In this document: in pieces, positions 10,219 to 22,543 of the stretch | How positions within the stretch are numbered: position 1 is the stretch's first letter | How the letters are laid out: every line of letters begins with the position of its first letter | Assembly (NCBI GenBank): GCA_016584495.1 | Contig: WAID01000004.1 | Location: forward strand, 2,108,001-2,172,000 | Direction: 5' to 3' | DNA length: 64,000 nucleotides | Source: Celoporthe dispersa | Lineage: Eukaryota > Ascomycota > Sordariomycetes > Diaporthales > Cryphonectriaceae | Notes under the pieces: model-generated | Seen by the model: the letters and a program-made list of their open reading frames with translations, nothing else | Databases searched by the model: none | Told to the model about the DNA's origin: nothing | Position numbers and translations under genes: made by a program

Positions 10219-13020
10219 TGGTCAGGGGGGCTTAAGGGATCGCATACATAATATGTAACTGTGTTGCATTGAGTAGATAGCCCGCCGAAGAGAATTAATG
10301 AAAAGGCGTCTTATCTATTCTCTACTTTGATTCGTTGATTGGCTCTGTCAGGTGATGAGTAATTTCAGTAATTTGAATACATACTTTGACTGCTGACTAT
10401 TTATTATTAATGGCGTGCAAGATTGCTTTTCTTTTTCCTTTTCCCCACTGCCTGCTAGCCATCTTATTATTATCATTTTGAAATAGGGAGAACGTAATGA
10501 AAGATGGAAAGGCCAAAGCTAGATGAAGGAGAGATAAAAAAAAGAAAAAAAGAAATGGTCCGCGCTCGGGTTTGAACCGAGGACCTCATGCAGGAATCTC
10601 TCTTTAGAGAGACTGGGGCTGGACAGGATGACCCCCCGAAGCATGTATGATACCACTACACCACACGGACCCAGTATGTCTGATGACTGTTTGTGAAAGT
10701 AGTGTTGGTGACGATACAACAAGGCTGCTTGACAGCTGGATGCTGCTGACCCCTGGTCTCAATGAGAAGCCAGCCAGCCACTTGCGAGACCGACCAGGAG
10801 GAGGGCCAGGGGCCTCTCACCCAGCTGCTGCTGCCAGGCCTGTGAGAGGGACCGAGACAAGTTTGCTCTTGTTCTTTGTATCTTGAGCGCTTGCCCTTTC
10901 AACAGATTTGTAGAACCTGGTGCCTGCTGGCTGGTTACATTTCCACACCGCTACTTTTGCAGGTGCTGCTGCTGATAAAGGTTGTAGTTTTCTGGTGAAG
11001 ATGCCTGCTGCACAGGTGCATACCCGTGTGCCACATCATCACCAACATCACCAACCTGTGGCCACTTCTGTTCATCACCATTCAGCATGACTGACTGTAC
11101 AACTCTGTGCTTCAGATCTTGGTCCAGGTCCATCATCCATCCTCATGACAGACGGGACTTAAGCTCCACTCCAAGCTAGGTTTGGCTGCTGCCTACGACA
11201 ATGAATAAGGGAGAAAGAAAGAGATAAAGAAAGAAAATAAAAGATCACCTTGTCCTGCCTCCCGAGGTGCAATTGCTGACCTTGTTTGTGCAACAGTGCC
11301 TGGTATCTGACTGCCTTTGTCCAACTCATGCCCAGTGCTGACCTCGTCCGAGTAAACCTACCCTCAAATGTCAGCCAACCTCTTGACATTTAGGATGTGT
11401 TTTGGCCAAAAAAAAAAGAAAAAAAGAAAAAAGAAAAGAAAAGAAAAAAAAGATAAAAGAAGAGAAAAACATAGCCGAGCTAGGAAATGACTATATGCAT
11501 TGATATGCAGGAACAGCCTTTCCTGAGGGTTGCTAGGACTCTCCCTACCAAGACGTTCTTAATGTACATCTCTTATGATTACAGCATTATGTGAGCATAA
11601 TATTAATGCCAGCAGCAACATATCTACGAGCTTACTTTGCTAACTGCTTTATTCTGTCCGTTCAGGTGATCAGCGGCCGCATACACACACGAGTCACGAC
11701 AGTCTTGGAAGAACATCAGCTCGACCGGATCCACCAGCCTTGGCAGGAGGGCTGCTGGCCCAGAGAGAACCGTACGCGTGATATCCATCAGCACAAGCTC
11801 CTCAGCTTGGCCTACCTCCTCCTCCTCCTCCTCCTTGTGAACGGCGCCTCGGGCACGCTGCTATGTAATGACAATGCACCCTCTTCAGCGTAATGAGTGG
11901 CGATGCCATGTTCATGGAGAATGTTGGTGGGATCACTGCTGCTTCCTACTAGTCACTTGACCAGCCTCCTGCCTCGCTTGGCAAGGCTGGGTATAAAGTC
12001 GGGCTATTGTGTACATAGTACGATTTGAGCAATCTCTAAAGACGGCGGAACGATCTACCTTGTGTGCCTCGGCCTTTTGGCACCTGGCACGTCTACTCGA
12101 GAGGAGGCTTGCTTCCAGGACCACAGCAGCAACGAGACAACAGGACATCCGAAGTGCACTCCCGGCTATTATTCCGAGCCCCCTCATCTTGGCTGGCACG
12201 AACCCACATTGCATGTTTCGTCGCCCGGGCTGCTCATCATCTCGCATACACGGCCACAGGGACAGGGTGGCAGTTTACAAACCGACTAGTACCACAACAG
12301 CTGATCATGCAGCTAATGAATGCATGATTCGTTGGTCGTTCGGACGACTGGATCCCGGGTGGACAGGGACAGGGACCATCTTCCGCGGCCTTTCGAAAGC
12401 GCGTGCGGAGAATGCGTGCGGCAGATCGCAATCGCGGTGCGGTGTGCGTGCGTCAGCGGTTGCTTCCCCCTCACGGAGAGGGAGGGGAGAAGGGAGGGGG
12501 GAGGGAAGGGAAGGATCAATCTGGTCGAATGATTATAGCCTGTCAGGCCTGTGCTGGTTCAAAGGGGAGACATTGAGAGGGAATCGCATGCCAAGGTTCT
12601 CCCTTCCTTTTTGTCAGCCCACTTATCATTGCTCATGGCAATGTGCCTTGGAAACCAAAGACTGTGGGGGAAATCTGGGGAAATGCTGGGGGAGTGGAGA
12701 GGCGGCCCCCACGCCCTCCCCCGGCTGTTTAGCTGGGGACCCATTGTGTGAAGGGCGATCTTCCCCCTCACCAGAGGTCCAACAGCTTTGTATTATTAAC
12801 GGCGTTTAAACCTGGGGCCGGTCTCTCTTCTTTTTCTCTCTCCCTTTCGATATCTCGTCCGTGGCTCGGCTTTCCTCCTTGCTCCTTGTCGCCGACTACA
12901 AGAACTATTCTATCCCAAAGAAGATCCCCTTCCCTTTTGATAGTATCTGTTTCCCCCCCTTTTCTTTTCTTTCTTCTTTCTTGTTCCCCTTCTTCTTCTT
13001 TGCACCTGCAACCTGTGACC
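10219..13020. other. 2.8-kb intergenic region with one tRNA
   Basis: Apart from the tRNA at 10558-10670 I see no gene. The longest open frame (12009-12809, plus strand) lacks an ATG at its start, has biased low-complexity composition and no family motif. The last 200 bp (12825-13015) is strongly pyrimidine-rich and is probably the leader of the MFS gene. Confidence 0.6.
10558..10670 (-). tRNA. tRNA-Pro(CGG) with a 42-nt intron
   Basis: On the minus strand a 7-bp acceptor stem (GTCCGTG with CGCGGAC, one G-T pair) ends in discriminator C, as in yeast tRNA-Pro. The D-arm contains TAGTGGTAT and the T-arm is CTCGG-TTCAAAC-CCGAG. The anticodon stem CATGC pairs with GCATG. The loop TT-CGG-G is interrupted after position 37 by an intron at about 10593-10634, the standard place for eukaryotic tRNA introns. 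The anticodon 5'-CGG-3' reads CCG codons (Pro). The 5' end could be one base further out. Confidence 0.9.
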
Positions 13021-14027
13021 ATGGGCAGTAAGATTGACGACAGCCCAGTGGCTGAACATATCCAGGACCAAGATGCTAGCGGAGATGAGAATGTTGATAT
13101 CGGGGCCGGGTCGCAGCTGCAGCAGCTCACGCCGGAGGAGCTTGTCGTCGAGAAGAGGCTGAAAAAGAAGATCGATCTCAGGATCATGCCACTTACCGTC
13201 CTGATCTACCTTATGAACTATATTGATCGGTAGGTTTTTTTCCCTCCCACCGGATTCTGGAAGACATCTCTGTCCCGCGACCAGGCCCTGCGGGATTGCT
13301 GAACAGTTACCATCTCCAGAAACAATTATGCCGCTGCTCGTCTCCAGGGACTCCAGGACGACCTGGGAATGACCGACAACCAGTATCAGATTGGTCTCTC
13401 GACCTTGTTCGTCGGATACGTCCTCATGCAGGTGCCTTCCAACGCTTTATTGAACTACGCTGGGCGTCCGTCCATCTACATCGGCTTCTTTGTAAGGCCA
13501 CCTGTCCCATCCGGCTGCTCCACAGCAGCCCTGATAGCAACCTGGCGAGCTTGTGGTTGGTGAAGCTCTACCGCTCACACTTATCAACAGACGACCGTTT
13601 GGGGACTGGTCTCGGCTCTCACCAGCCAGGTCAAGAGTCCTGGTGGCATCATTGCCGCACGGTTTATCCTTGGTTTCGTCGAAGCCCGTGAGTAGTCTCG
13701 TCGCTCTTCTTCCATCAGCACCTTCGTAACTCCTCTTCTGTCTGTCAAGAGGCTGGCTGTGTCTTGATAAACATGGGCCCTAACATAGGATAAACAGCCT
13801 TCTTTGCCGGTATCCTGTTCTACCTGTCCAAATGGTACACGAAAGAAGAACTCTCCCTGCGCATGGCCATATTCTATTCCGGATCCCTCGTCAGCGGCGC
13901 ATTTGGAAACCTGATCGCCGCGGGTATCCTGAACGGTCTGGCTGGACAACGTGGATACGCCGCGTGGCAGTGGCTATACATTATGGAGGGATCTATCACC
14001 ATCTTTGTGAGTCACACACATGCACTT

Positions 14028-14071
<44 letters not shown>

Positions 14072-15185
14072 TTATTTCTTATTATATAACATCTTTTGTC
14101 TGCATTCGAGTTTCTGACAAAAGTGATTCCTCCCCCTCAACAGTTCGGACTCCTCTTGATGGTCGTCCTGCCCGACTTCCCAGACACATGGAAGAGCCTC
14201 TCGGACGAAGAGCGCCACGTCGCCAACCGAAGGCTCGCCATCGAGGCCGCCGAGGCCGATATCGACGAGAAGCACGGCATGTCACACTTGCGCGGGATCA
14301 AGCTCGCCCTCACGGATCCCAAGACGTATCTCCTCGCCATTGCCTATCACGGCCAGACGGGCGCAGCGGGTATCCAGAATTACTTTCCTACCCTCACCGA
14401 GACCGTGACGTCGAGCCACATTGACGCCCTGCTGCTGTGTGCCCCGCCGTATCTCTTCATGGTCCTCTGGTCCTTTGCGCACTCGCGGGCGTCTGACCAC
14501 CTCAAGAAGCGGTTCTGGTTCTTTGTGTACCCGATCCCCATCACAATTGTCGGCTTCATCCGTATGTTGTCTTGATTCTTCCTCCTCATCCTTCTTCATC
14601 TCTCTTCTTCTTCCCTGCTGACAAGAATATAGTGTTTATGACAACCAGCAGCTTCGGAGCTCGGTACTTCAGTCTCTTCCTGCAGATCTTTGTTTTCGCC
14701 ATGAACGGCACTCTCTACGCCTGTAAGAAATCCCTACTTACCCATAATAAACCTACTTCCTTTTTTGCTGCAACTTTTTGGTTCTTTTTTTTGGGACTCC
14801 TTAGACTAATATTGATGAATCACCGCCAGGGATCTCCTCCTCCATCCCCCGCCCTCCGGCCAAGCGCGCCGCCGCATTCGCCTTCATCAACTCGGTAGGA
14901 AACGCCGCCTCCATCTGGACCCCCTTCACCTACCGAACCGAAGATGCGCCTTACTACCGCCCGGCCCTCGGCATCTGCATCGGCCTGCAGTGCATCGCCT
15001 TCACCTGCGCCCTGATCCTGCGCATCCTCCTGCAGAAACAGAACAAGAGCCTGGCGAGGATGGACGACTCCGGGGCCGAGCTTACGCAGAAGGACACGAG
15101 GAAGCTGCAGTTGACGGCGGAGGTGGAAGGTATCAGCGTGGAGGAGGCGAGGAGCCTGCAGCGGGGGTTCCGGTATGTGATTTGA
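13021..15185 (+). CDS. MFS permease, Dal5-like anion:cation symporter
   Basis: Twelve-helix major facilitator of the allantoate/nicotinate/vitamin permease family, moving small organic acids across the plasma membrane. Seven exons: 13021-13229, 13320-13491, 13591-13687, 13798-14006, 14144-14561, 14633-14722 and 14830-15185 (516 residues, all phases consistent). Family signatures include LIYLMNYIDRNNYAAARLQG in helix 1, NQYQIGLSTLFVGYVLMQVP in helix 2, GIIAARFILGFVEA in helix 4 and GNAASIWTPFTY late in the protein. A hydrophilic loop of about 50 residues follows helix 6. The C-terminal tail is charged (QNKSLARMDDSGAEL). The fourth intron contains a long (CT)n run. Substrate cannot be read from sequence. 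Confidence 0.92.
14028..14069. repeat. (CT)n run inside an MFS gene intron
   Basis: Nearly pure CT dinucleotides within the fourth intron of the MFS permease gene; it acts as the polypyrimidine-rich part of that intron. Confidence 0.9.
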
Positions 15186-15737
15186 GGGTGTCTAGTCTGT
15201 GACCAGTCTATTTCACGCATTTCTTGTGTCTGGAAAACTACGTTGCACATTGGTCTGGGCTAGTGTATTGTAGGGAACTCGCATGACAAGAATGTCTTTT
15301 GCACCTGTCCTCGGAGGAAAATGAGGCTGCAGTTTGTTTGCTCAAAAATCACTTGCTATGGAGTTCTAAACCACCCATTACCTGTGAGGTTAGATATTCC
15401 CAGTGGCGGGCTGATCTCGGATTTGACACACATCTTGTATGCAATCATCCTCACAGGAATTATGTAAATGATAATTGTCTAGCTGTCGTCTGGACAAGCC
15501 CGTCGTCGATGGCCCAACCAACTCTTGAACAATGAATCATTTACTTACGCCTACTGGAGACCGGGTTTCCCAAGACGGCCGAGCCGAGATCGGCCCACTG
15601 CAACCCAATTCCGACATGCCAGTCTCAAATTTCTCAGCTCTCTCACTCACTCACACACACGCCCACTTACTTGTTCACTCCTCCAACGAATTGTTCACGA
15701 GAGGTGCCACCACACAACACCCACTCCACATGCCAAT
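15186..15737. other. Intergenic spacer
   Basis: MFS gene terminator side and promoter of the PHS1-like gene. A CA-rich tract (15650-15725) precedes the next ATG. No ORF of interest. Confidence 0.55.
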
Positions 15738-16650
15738 ATGGGCGTGTTCGAGGGTGTATTCCCCCAGTGGGCCTATCTCATCGGCTACAACACTGTCTCC
15801 TGCCTATTGTGGCTCTCCATTTTTGTGTGGACGGCGCTGACAGCCGTGACGGACGGCCTGGATGGTGTCTACCCAGCTGTGAAGGCCCTTGTGCTGTTTA
15901 CGCAGTGCCTGGCTGGCCTGGAGATCCTGCATGTTCTCATAGGTAGAAAATTTTTCATATCGTCCCTCTCTCTGTCTCTCTCACACACAAAGCAGAATCC
16001 GAGTCTGAATCGACACCTGAGAGATCACTAAAAAGAATCATAGGCCTCGTCCATGCCCCCGTCCTCACCACCTTTATCCAGGTCGCAGGCCGCCTCACCA
16101 TCCTCTGGATGGTCATCGAGACCTACCCAACCAGCGCCCAGACTGGTTCCTACACCACCATGATCCTGGCCTGGTCCGCCTCCGACGTGATCCGGTACTT
16201 CTACTCTGCCGCTTCTAACTTGCCACCTAACCGGTCGGCGCGCACCAGTACGGAAGGCTGATTTGGCTGTGGTACAGCGGCCTCTACTTTGCCACCAGGC
16301 TCATCGGCGGGCACCAGTACGGGAGGCTGACCTGGCTGCGGTACAGCGCCTTCTACGTGCTGTATCCCGTGGGCATCGCCAGTGAGGTTGGCGTCGTGGC
16401 TGCGGCTGTCTTGGAGGCTTGGAGGCTTGGGGATCGTGGGTTTGCTTGGGGTTATATTGCTGCTGCTACGCTTTATGTCCCTGGTGAGTAGATTTATATC
16501 TTATGATTTCTTCTTCTCTTCCTTTTTGACTCGGTGCATCGTGGAGATGATGGAAGGCTGACGATGAAGGGATATCTTGAAGCTGCCCCTACGCTTTTCA
16601 ACCATATGCGCAGGCAGAGACGAAAGGTTCTTGCTTCTGACAGGAAGTAG
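15738..16650 (+). CDS. PHS1/HACD-like 3-hydroxyacyl-CoA dehydratase, possibly damaged
   Basis: Membrane enzyme family catalysing the third step of very-long-chain fatty acid elongation in the ER. Exon 1 (15738-15942) has the family start MGVFEGVFPQWAYLIGYN. Exon 2 begins at 16044 with GLVHAPVLTTFIQVAGR. The active-site block LRYSAFYVLYPVGIASE has the catalytic Tyr and Glu seven residues apart. The last exon, 16583-16650, ends with NHMRRQRRKVL. Between them a 69-bp tandem duplication (16221-16289 / 16290-16358) disrupts the region. The frame of exon 2 reaches a stop at 16259-16261, and only a spliced intron rescues it: 16187-16248 (62 bp, acceptor CACCAG, 216 residues) or 16195-16298. Both lose conserved residues near DVIRYFY. 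Function of this copy is therefore doubtful; it may be a paralogue of the essential enzyme. Confidence 0.7.
16221..16358 (+). repeat. 69-bp in-frame tandem duplication in the PHS1-like gene
   Basis: Two adjacent copies share TTGCCACC, then GCACCAGTACGG and GGCTG..TGGCTG.GGTACAGC, with perhaps a dozen substitutions between them. The unit equals 23 codons and encodes the helix leading into the active-site Tyr/Glu segment. The first copy has TAA where the second has an Arg codon. Confidence 0.85.
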
Positions 16651-16786
16651 GAACCGAAAAAAAGAAGTGCCATTCTGGTTTCTGTTTGTGAGTAAAATAA
16701 AGCAGGAAAGGAAAAAAAAACCATTGTTCAATCTTGTAGTACCGCCGCCCACCCCTTCATCATCATAATCATCACCAGGGACTGGA

Positions 16787-18059
16787 TTAAAATGGAGGAA
16801 GGCCAAGCGCCTCCGTCCTCGACGTGCTGTTCGGGTCGAGAAACGGCTCCTCGCCGATCCCAACCGCCCTGTGCCCGAACCTCTCGCCTTGGTAATCAAA
16901 GGTCGCGCTGTGGAAAGCGCTCCTGTTATCCCAGATCGCTGAGGACCAAACAATATCTTGTCAGCTTCTTTGTAAAAGCCAAAACCCCCTCCCCCAAAAA
17001 GGGAAAAAAAGAAGAAGAAAAAATCCACTCACCAATGTCGTTCTTGTTGCGCCACTTGAAGCGGACCTGCAGGTCATGGTTGTCGAGGATCATCCGATAA
17101 AACTTATCCAGCAGCTCCTTGGACTCGTCGGCCTCCAGCTCGTTGATCCGCTTGGGGAACGAACCCATCGCAAAGATACTCTTCCACCCCGTGACCGGGT
17201 TCGTCCTCACCACAGGGTGCACTGCTGCCAGATCCTTGCCTACGTTCAAGGGGCTGCCCCTGGGCTGCTCATAGATGACCACATTCGGGTCCGTCTCGGT
17301 CGCCCGGATAAACCCGTCGCCGATAAAAGTAGCCGTCAGGCCCTCAAAGAACTTCTGGTACGGCCGCGAGAACCGGTCATACACCTCATACCCGCTCGCC
17401 CAGCAGGTATCACCTCCCGTCTCCGGGAGCAGCGTCAGCCGCAGGGAGGTGTAGTCTGCGGGACAGGTCTCGAACTGGATGTCCGAGTGCCAGCGGGCGG
17501 CGTCGTAGCGGCGCTTGTTGGGCTGGGCGTCGTGCTGGAACATCTTCTTGCGGGCCACGGAGCTGATGTGGCTGATCTCGTTGTCGCCCACGCCGAACTC
17601 GCTGGTGCTGTTGAGGACCGGGTGGATGTGGAGGGTGGAGGTCGAGGGCTTGCCGGAGGCCACGCCTAGCTTCTGGATGAATTCCTTTTGCAGCTCGTCG
17701 GTGAGGTTGTCCTGGGCGCGGAAGAAGACCACGCCGCGCTGGGAGACTGGAGGGAGGCTGTCAGCACGAGTGATCATGTGTTCCAGATACACATGTGTTC
17801 AGGAAAAGGTGGGATTTCATGGGCTCGGGTTCAATAACGAACTGGTGATGGCGAGGTCGCGGAGGCGCTCATCAGCGTTGGAGGCGTTCATCACATCGTC
17901 GACAATGTTGACGCCCAGGAACTCGCGACCAATGACGGGTGTTGTGTCCTCGTAGGAGAAGTCCTTGAGCGCACCGCTGAGCTGCAGTGGTTTCGGGTAG
18001 GTCTTCGCCTCTGCTTGCGAGGAGCGGGTGGGGAGGTCCGAGGTGAGCCCTGGCGCCAT
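16787..18059 (-). CDS. TauD/TfdA-type Fe(II)/2-oxoglutarate dioxygenase
   Basis: Non-heme iron dioxygenase of the taurine/sulfonate and 2,4-D group, oxidising a small substrate with 2-oxoglutarate and O2. Exons on the minus strand are 17843-18059, 17033-17746 and 16787-16938 (360 residues). Introns are 96 and 94 bp with good acceptors. Motifs: LAITISQRGVVFFRAQD near residue 75, WHSDIQFE giving the H-x-D iron ligands, PADYTSLRL, VHPVVRTNPVTGWKSIF, and WDNRSAFHSATFDY with the distal His, followed by GHRAVG with the Arg that binds 2-oxoglutarate. All key residues are present. It converges on the PHS1-like gene with a 136-bp gap. Sulfonate scavenging is likely from family membership, but the substrate is not determined. 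Confidence 0.92.
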
Positions 18060-19075
18060 GTTGGTTGGTGAGAAGAATTATCTCGAGGACTACCAGTTAC
18101 TTTTACAAGTATATATAGATATATATACTCTCAAGATTTACTGCTGTCCTCTACAGCACTTGTGTCAGCTTAGAAAAGAGGTCTGCCCAAGTACAGTAAA
18201 TAATTGAACTCGAGCCCTTATCACACAGGACTCTGGAAAACACAACGATATTGGGGGAAAAAGAGAGAAAAGGAAAGAAAAGAGAGAGAGAGAGAAAGAA
18301 GGAGGCAAAAACGAAGGTACACTACTGGCTGCGATGCCCACCCCTAGATATATCATCAATCGCTTCTTTTCTTCTCTCCTTCACGTCCTCCTCATGCGGC
18401 AATGATCTGAGGTGCGCACTAATGAATGAGGGGTGTGCCGGCCCTCCATCACGCAATGGTGGAGAGGGGATTCGCAAACCCCTCATTATCTCCAATCAAT
18501 CATTCATGAGATCTTCTTGGAGAGCAGACGTAACCCCGCTCAGGTCTCGGATGTCGGGAGCGGACGGGAACGTGCGACAAATTTTCTGTGGGCGCGCTGT
18601 CGGATGTCGTGGGTATTGCTTTACTTGGAAGGTCTTTCTGGTCCTCTTATTACCTACTGCTACTACCCGAATACGTACTTCGTGAGCATATAGGAACCTT
18701 TTGACTCGCCCACACAAGATCAATGGTCATATCTCTCACTCCCCTTCAAGGATCGAAATCCTACCGGGCCATGATCCTATGCCAGAGGCAGTAAGTACGT
18801 AGGGATGACGACAATTCTTGCCCATTGGAGAGAGCGAGACAAGATCGAAATAGCGTAAAGAGACGTAGAAGTTTGTATATGGGAGGAGTGCCTCTGCGAC
18901 TTGTCTATCAACACCTAGGCGAGCTCCAACAATTTTTGCCTCCAGCTTACCTTGCTGGCCACCCCCGATTAAACTCCTCTAATTCACATCCGTGCTCGGC
19001 CACATTCCAAATAAAACCCTCAGGCGTGTGTTGCCGGCTGATGATGTTCAGCCCATCCACAGACGAGACCACGCA
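18060..19075. other. Intergenic, TauD promoter and SEC27 3' flank
   Basis: A TA-rich stretch (18109-18128) lies 50-70 bp before the dioxygenase ATG and may hold its TATA element. The plus strand has a GA-rich tract (18260-18305). No credible ORF. Confidence 0.55.
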
Positions 19076-22000
19076 CTACTCTTCCTCAGCCTCGGCCTCC
19101 TCCTCTCCGTTCTCTTCACCATCTTCAGCTTCCTCTTCGGTCGCACCGTTCTCAGCCGCAGCAGGCTCAGCATCCGGCACCTCGACATCCTCGTCACCCA
19201 CAGTGACGCCCTCCTTCTCTAGCCTCAGCCACTCGTCCCACTCAGGAAACAGGTCCTCGTCACCCTCCGCGCCGGGGAGGCCGATCATCTTGGCGACGCG
19301 ACCCTTCTTGTTCTTCTCGAGCGACTCCTTCCACTGCTTGACAACCTCGACTGTCGAGCTGGGCTTATATGTTTGAGAGAACAGGACAGCCTCGGCCAGG
19401 CGGCCTGTCTTCGTGAGTGTCTCCACGCAGCCGTCCACGTCGCCGAGGAGCCACTTGCTCGAGAACGCAATGTTGTGAGTGCCAGCTTGCTCAGCCTTTG
19501 CCGCCAGGCTGGCCAGACCTTCTCGGTCAGCGGTAGATGAGTACAGGAGGAGGAGCGAGCCGAGGTCATTGGCATGTGTGAAGCACTCGGCGGCGAGGCT
19601 GACGTCCCAAGCTGCGAGAGCGGTATCGCCGACTAGATGACACTGTCAGTAAATGCTCGTGTTCTCTGCCTTTGTTTTTTTTCCTTCTCTCTCTTTGATT
19701 TGGGGGGGAGGGAGAGGGGAGGGGGGTTGTTTCAGGAGGAAGCAGTAGCGCAGAGCAACCACTCACCAGTCTTCCATCGGTGCTCGACGTTTGCCTCCTT
19801 TGCAAGCTCAAGGGCGATATCCAGACGGTTCAGGGCAAGGGCAAGCTCAAACTTGTGCTCTGGGTCTGTAGCGACTTCCAGGGCGAGCTCCTTGTGACCT
19901 TGTCCGTCCAGGAAGCGGGCAACCTTGTTCAGCTCGCCCTTTGGGACCGAAGGCAGCAGCTCTGAGGCGGCCTCGAGCTCGTCGCGGAGCACGAGGGTCT
20001 GGTACTCAAGGACGGGGAGGGACAGCGCAAAGGACGTGACGGCCACATCCTTGTCGCTGAGATAGATTCGAGAGTCGCGCTGGATGTAGCCGAGAATGTA
20101 CATAGGCTGGTCGAAGTGAGAGACGGTGTACGTCTGGTCGCCGACGAGGTAGTTCAGGCGGTTGGTGGAGTTGGTGTACAGGAAGCAGTCACCAACCCAC
20201 TCTCCGGTCCTCACGCCCTCGCTGATGTCGGTGATGACCTCAAAGGCTGCCTCGACACCATCTTCATCAACTTGTCCAGCCTGCACACCCTCTTGATAGG
20301 CCTCGCGGCTGAAGCGGAGGATGTAGCACTGTCCTTGGTGTCAGCGAGCAAGAAAAAATACCTCCGACCAGTCACTACTTCGCCACGACTTACCGTGTCC
20401 TCGCAAGCCAGAGCAACGAGCTCACCGCTCTCGCTCCAGTAGACCTGGCGGGGCTCAACCTCGATGCGTCTCACCAGGCCGCCGGTGGCCCAGTCGAAGA
20501 AGCTGATGCCCCCCTGACCCTTCACACCCAGCAGAACGCCGCCAGCAAGGCCGTCCGCCTGGAACCCGACGTCCAAGCCGCCCTGCTTCTCGACGAAATT
20601 CTTGTAAACCTTGACGCTCGTCGCAGATTCCCGGATGGCAAAGTCATTCGAGTTCTCTTTTGAGGCCCAGACAAAGTCCAGCGCGGAACCGAACTGCTTG
20701 TTGCGCCAGGCCAGGGCAGTGTAAACGATGAACTCGCCATCACCACATACCGCCACGAACCGACCGTTTGCTGAATGTGAGAGTGTGGACGGGTAGACCT
20801 CGCAGCTGCCAAGATCCTTGGTGGTCAGGTGAATGGGTGTGTTGTCCTTCGTCGCCTCGCCGCCCTTGATGATGGCCGACACCACCTCGTTGTGCTTCGC
20901 CCAGATAAGCTTGCCGGATCCATCCATAGACACCGCAGGCTCCTCGCGACCCAGCTTGACAACTACGGAACCCTCGTCGTATCCGACCGCGATCCCTTGC
21001 TTGCCCTTTTGGTAGCTCACACACCAAGCACGCTCGAGGCCGTAGTTGAGGCTCTGCTCGAAGCGGTAGGTGGATGCGTGCCATATCCTCAAGGTGCCGT
21101 CTTCTGACCCTGAAATGATGACAGGGAGTTCGGGGTGGTAGCAGGCAAAGCTCACGTTGTTGGTGTGGCCTTCGAGGGTGGCAATCAGAGACTTGGTGGT
21201 GTAGTCCCAGATCTTGACGGTGCGGTCGTCGCTCGTCCTGCGAGAAGTCAGCCTGGTCCACACCGTCACGAGGCAATCATGAGATTGGGAGGGCAACGCA
21301 CGTCAGCAGATATGGCTTGTCGGAATGAGGATAGTAGTCAACGTAGTTGACACCCTTCTGCTCGTGTGCTTCGAGCGTGAAGTTTGCTGTCGAGGACCCG
21401 AGCGACCAGATCTTGACCGTCCTGTCCAGACATGCGGATGCGAACGTGTTGGTATCTTTCGGGTTGATTGCCAGGAACATAACCTGTATGTACTGTCAGC
21501 ACACAGTCCAGGCCCTCGAGGACCCATCAAGACGAGAGAGAGATCTCCCTTTAGACCCTCCACAGCCTTGACACGCCCCCTTCCCGCGCCCGTACACAAT
21601 AGCCAAGAAAGGACCTACATAGTGCGAGTGCCCCTCAAAAGTCTGCTGACACTTCCAGCCCATCTCCCAGTTCCACAGCTTGATCGTCATGTCGTCACTA
21701 GCAGTCAGCACGAAAGGCTGCGTAGGATGGACGCAGATCGCTCGGATGTAGTCGGGGTGCGCCTCGAAGCTCGCGACCTTCTCTGATGTGTTGTAGTTGT
21801 GGACCCGGAGCTGGCTATATCACGGCGAGTCCACGTTAGCATATTTTCTGCTCTCCTACCGCCCTCTTCTGTGCCAGTGCGGTTCTCTGCTTGGTATGTA
21901 TGGATGCAGGTTTCCCTCGGGAGCACTCACAAGTCATCACTGCCGCAGACTATCCAGTTCTTTCTCGCGATGAAGCGACCCGCCCGCACGGGGACGTCGG

Positions 22001-22543
22001 TCAGCTCGAACGACTTCACGGTGGTCTGTGTCTCGTAGCTCCATATGTAGACGTGGCCGCTGTAGAGGGTGGTGAGGATCCATGGCTATTGCCGCGGCGA
22101 GATGTTAGCTTTCCATTCCAGTACCGATCTTTTGCCCCTGTTCTCGGCAGTGCTGATCGATATTAGGGATAGTCGATGCGTACCTCGGTCGGGTGAAAAT
22201 CGATGCCCTTTACACGCTCGCTCCGGGCACTTTGTAGGTGTTAGTCGTCAGTCATCTCATCTTGCCCACCGGGCGTCGCGCTCGAAGCAGCGTGGTTCGT
22301 ACGTACAAGAGCTGCCTCTGTTCGTTGAGCGGAATATTGTTAGCCGTCATCTTCGTCCGGGTATCTCACTGGGGGATATGGAGGGGCCGTCGTGGCAAGA
22401 GAGGTTGGGGGGGGGAGGGGAGATCCGGCGCGACAGTTGATGCCAGCTGTGATGGTCCCGCGCCAAACGCTCCCTTTTGGCGGGGCGGATTGGAATCTTG
22501 CGGCAGCAAAAGGTCCAAGACGCACCTTCACGTCCAACTTCAT
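19076..22543 (-). CDS. SEC27: COPI coat subunit beta-prime
   Basis: Coatomer beta-prime, a subunit of the COPI coat that buds vesicles from the Golgi and binds dilysine cargo signals. Nine exons on the minus strand: 22526-22543, 22307-22317, 22184-22229, 21931-22085, 21619-21814, 21302-21483, 20394-21237, 19767-20328 and 19076-19632, giving 856 residues, the usual family length. The start MKLDVKRQLFARSERVKGID is assembled from exons of 18, 11 and 46 nt and matches the family N-terminus. WD40 repeats follow (for example SACLDRTVKIW, TTSDDRTVKIWDY, SGSEDGTLRIW), then an alpha-solenoid (CYILRFSREAYQEGV onwards) and a very acidic Glu-rich C-terminus. All junctions are in phase. An essential single-copy gene in related fungi. 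Confidence 0.95.

Noticed and set aside
12009..12809. 266-codon open frame on the plus strand
   Set aside because: Begins at GTG, composition is low-complexity Arg/Ser/Gly, no domain, and overlaps pyrimidine-rich promoter sequence.
16788..16932. Plus-strand last exon for the PHS1-like gene reading GLKWRKAKRLRPRR
   Set aside because: This is the antisense of the TauD C-terminal exon; the exon at 16583-16650 matches the family C-terminus better.
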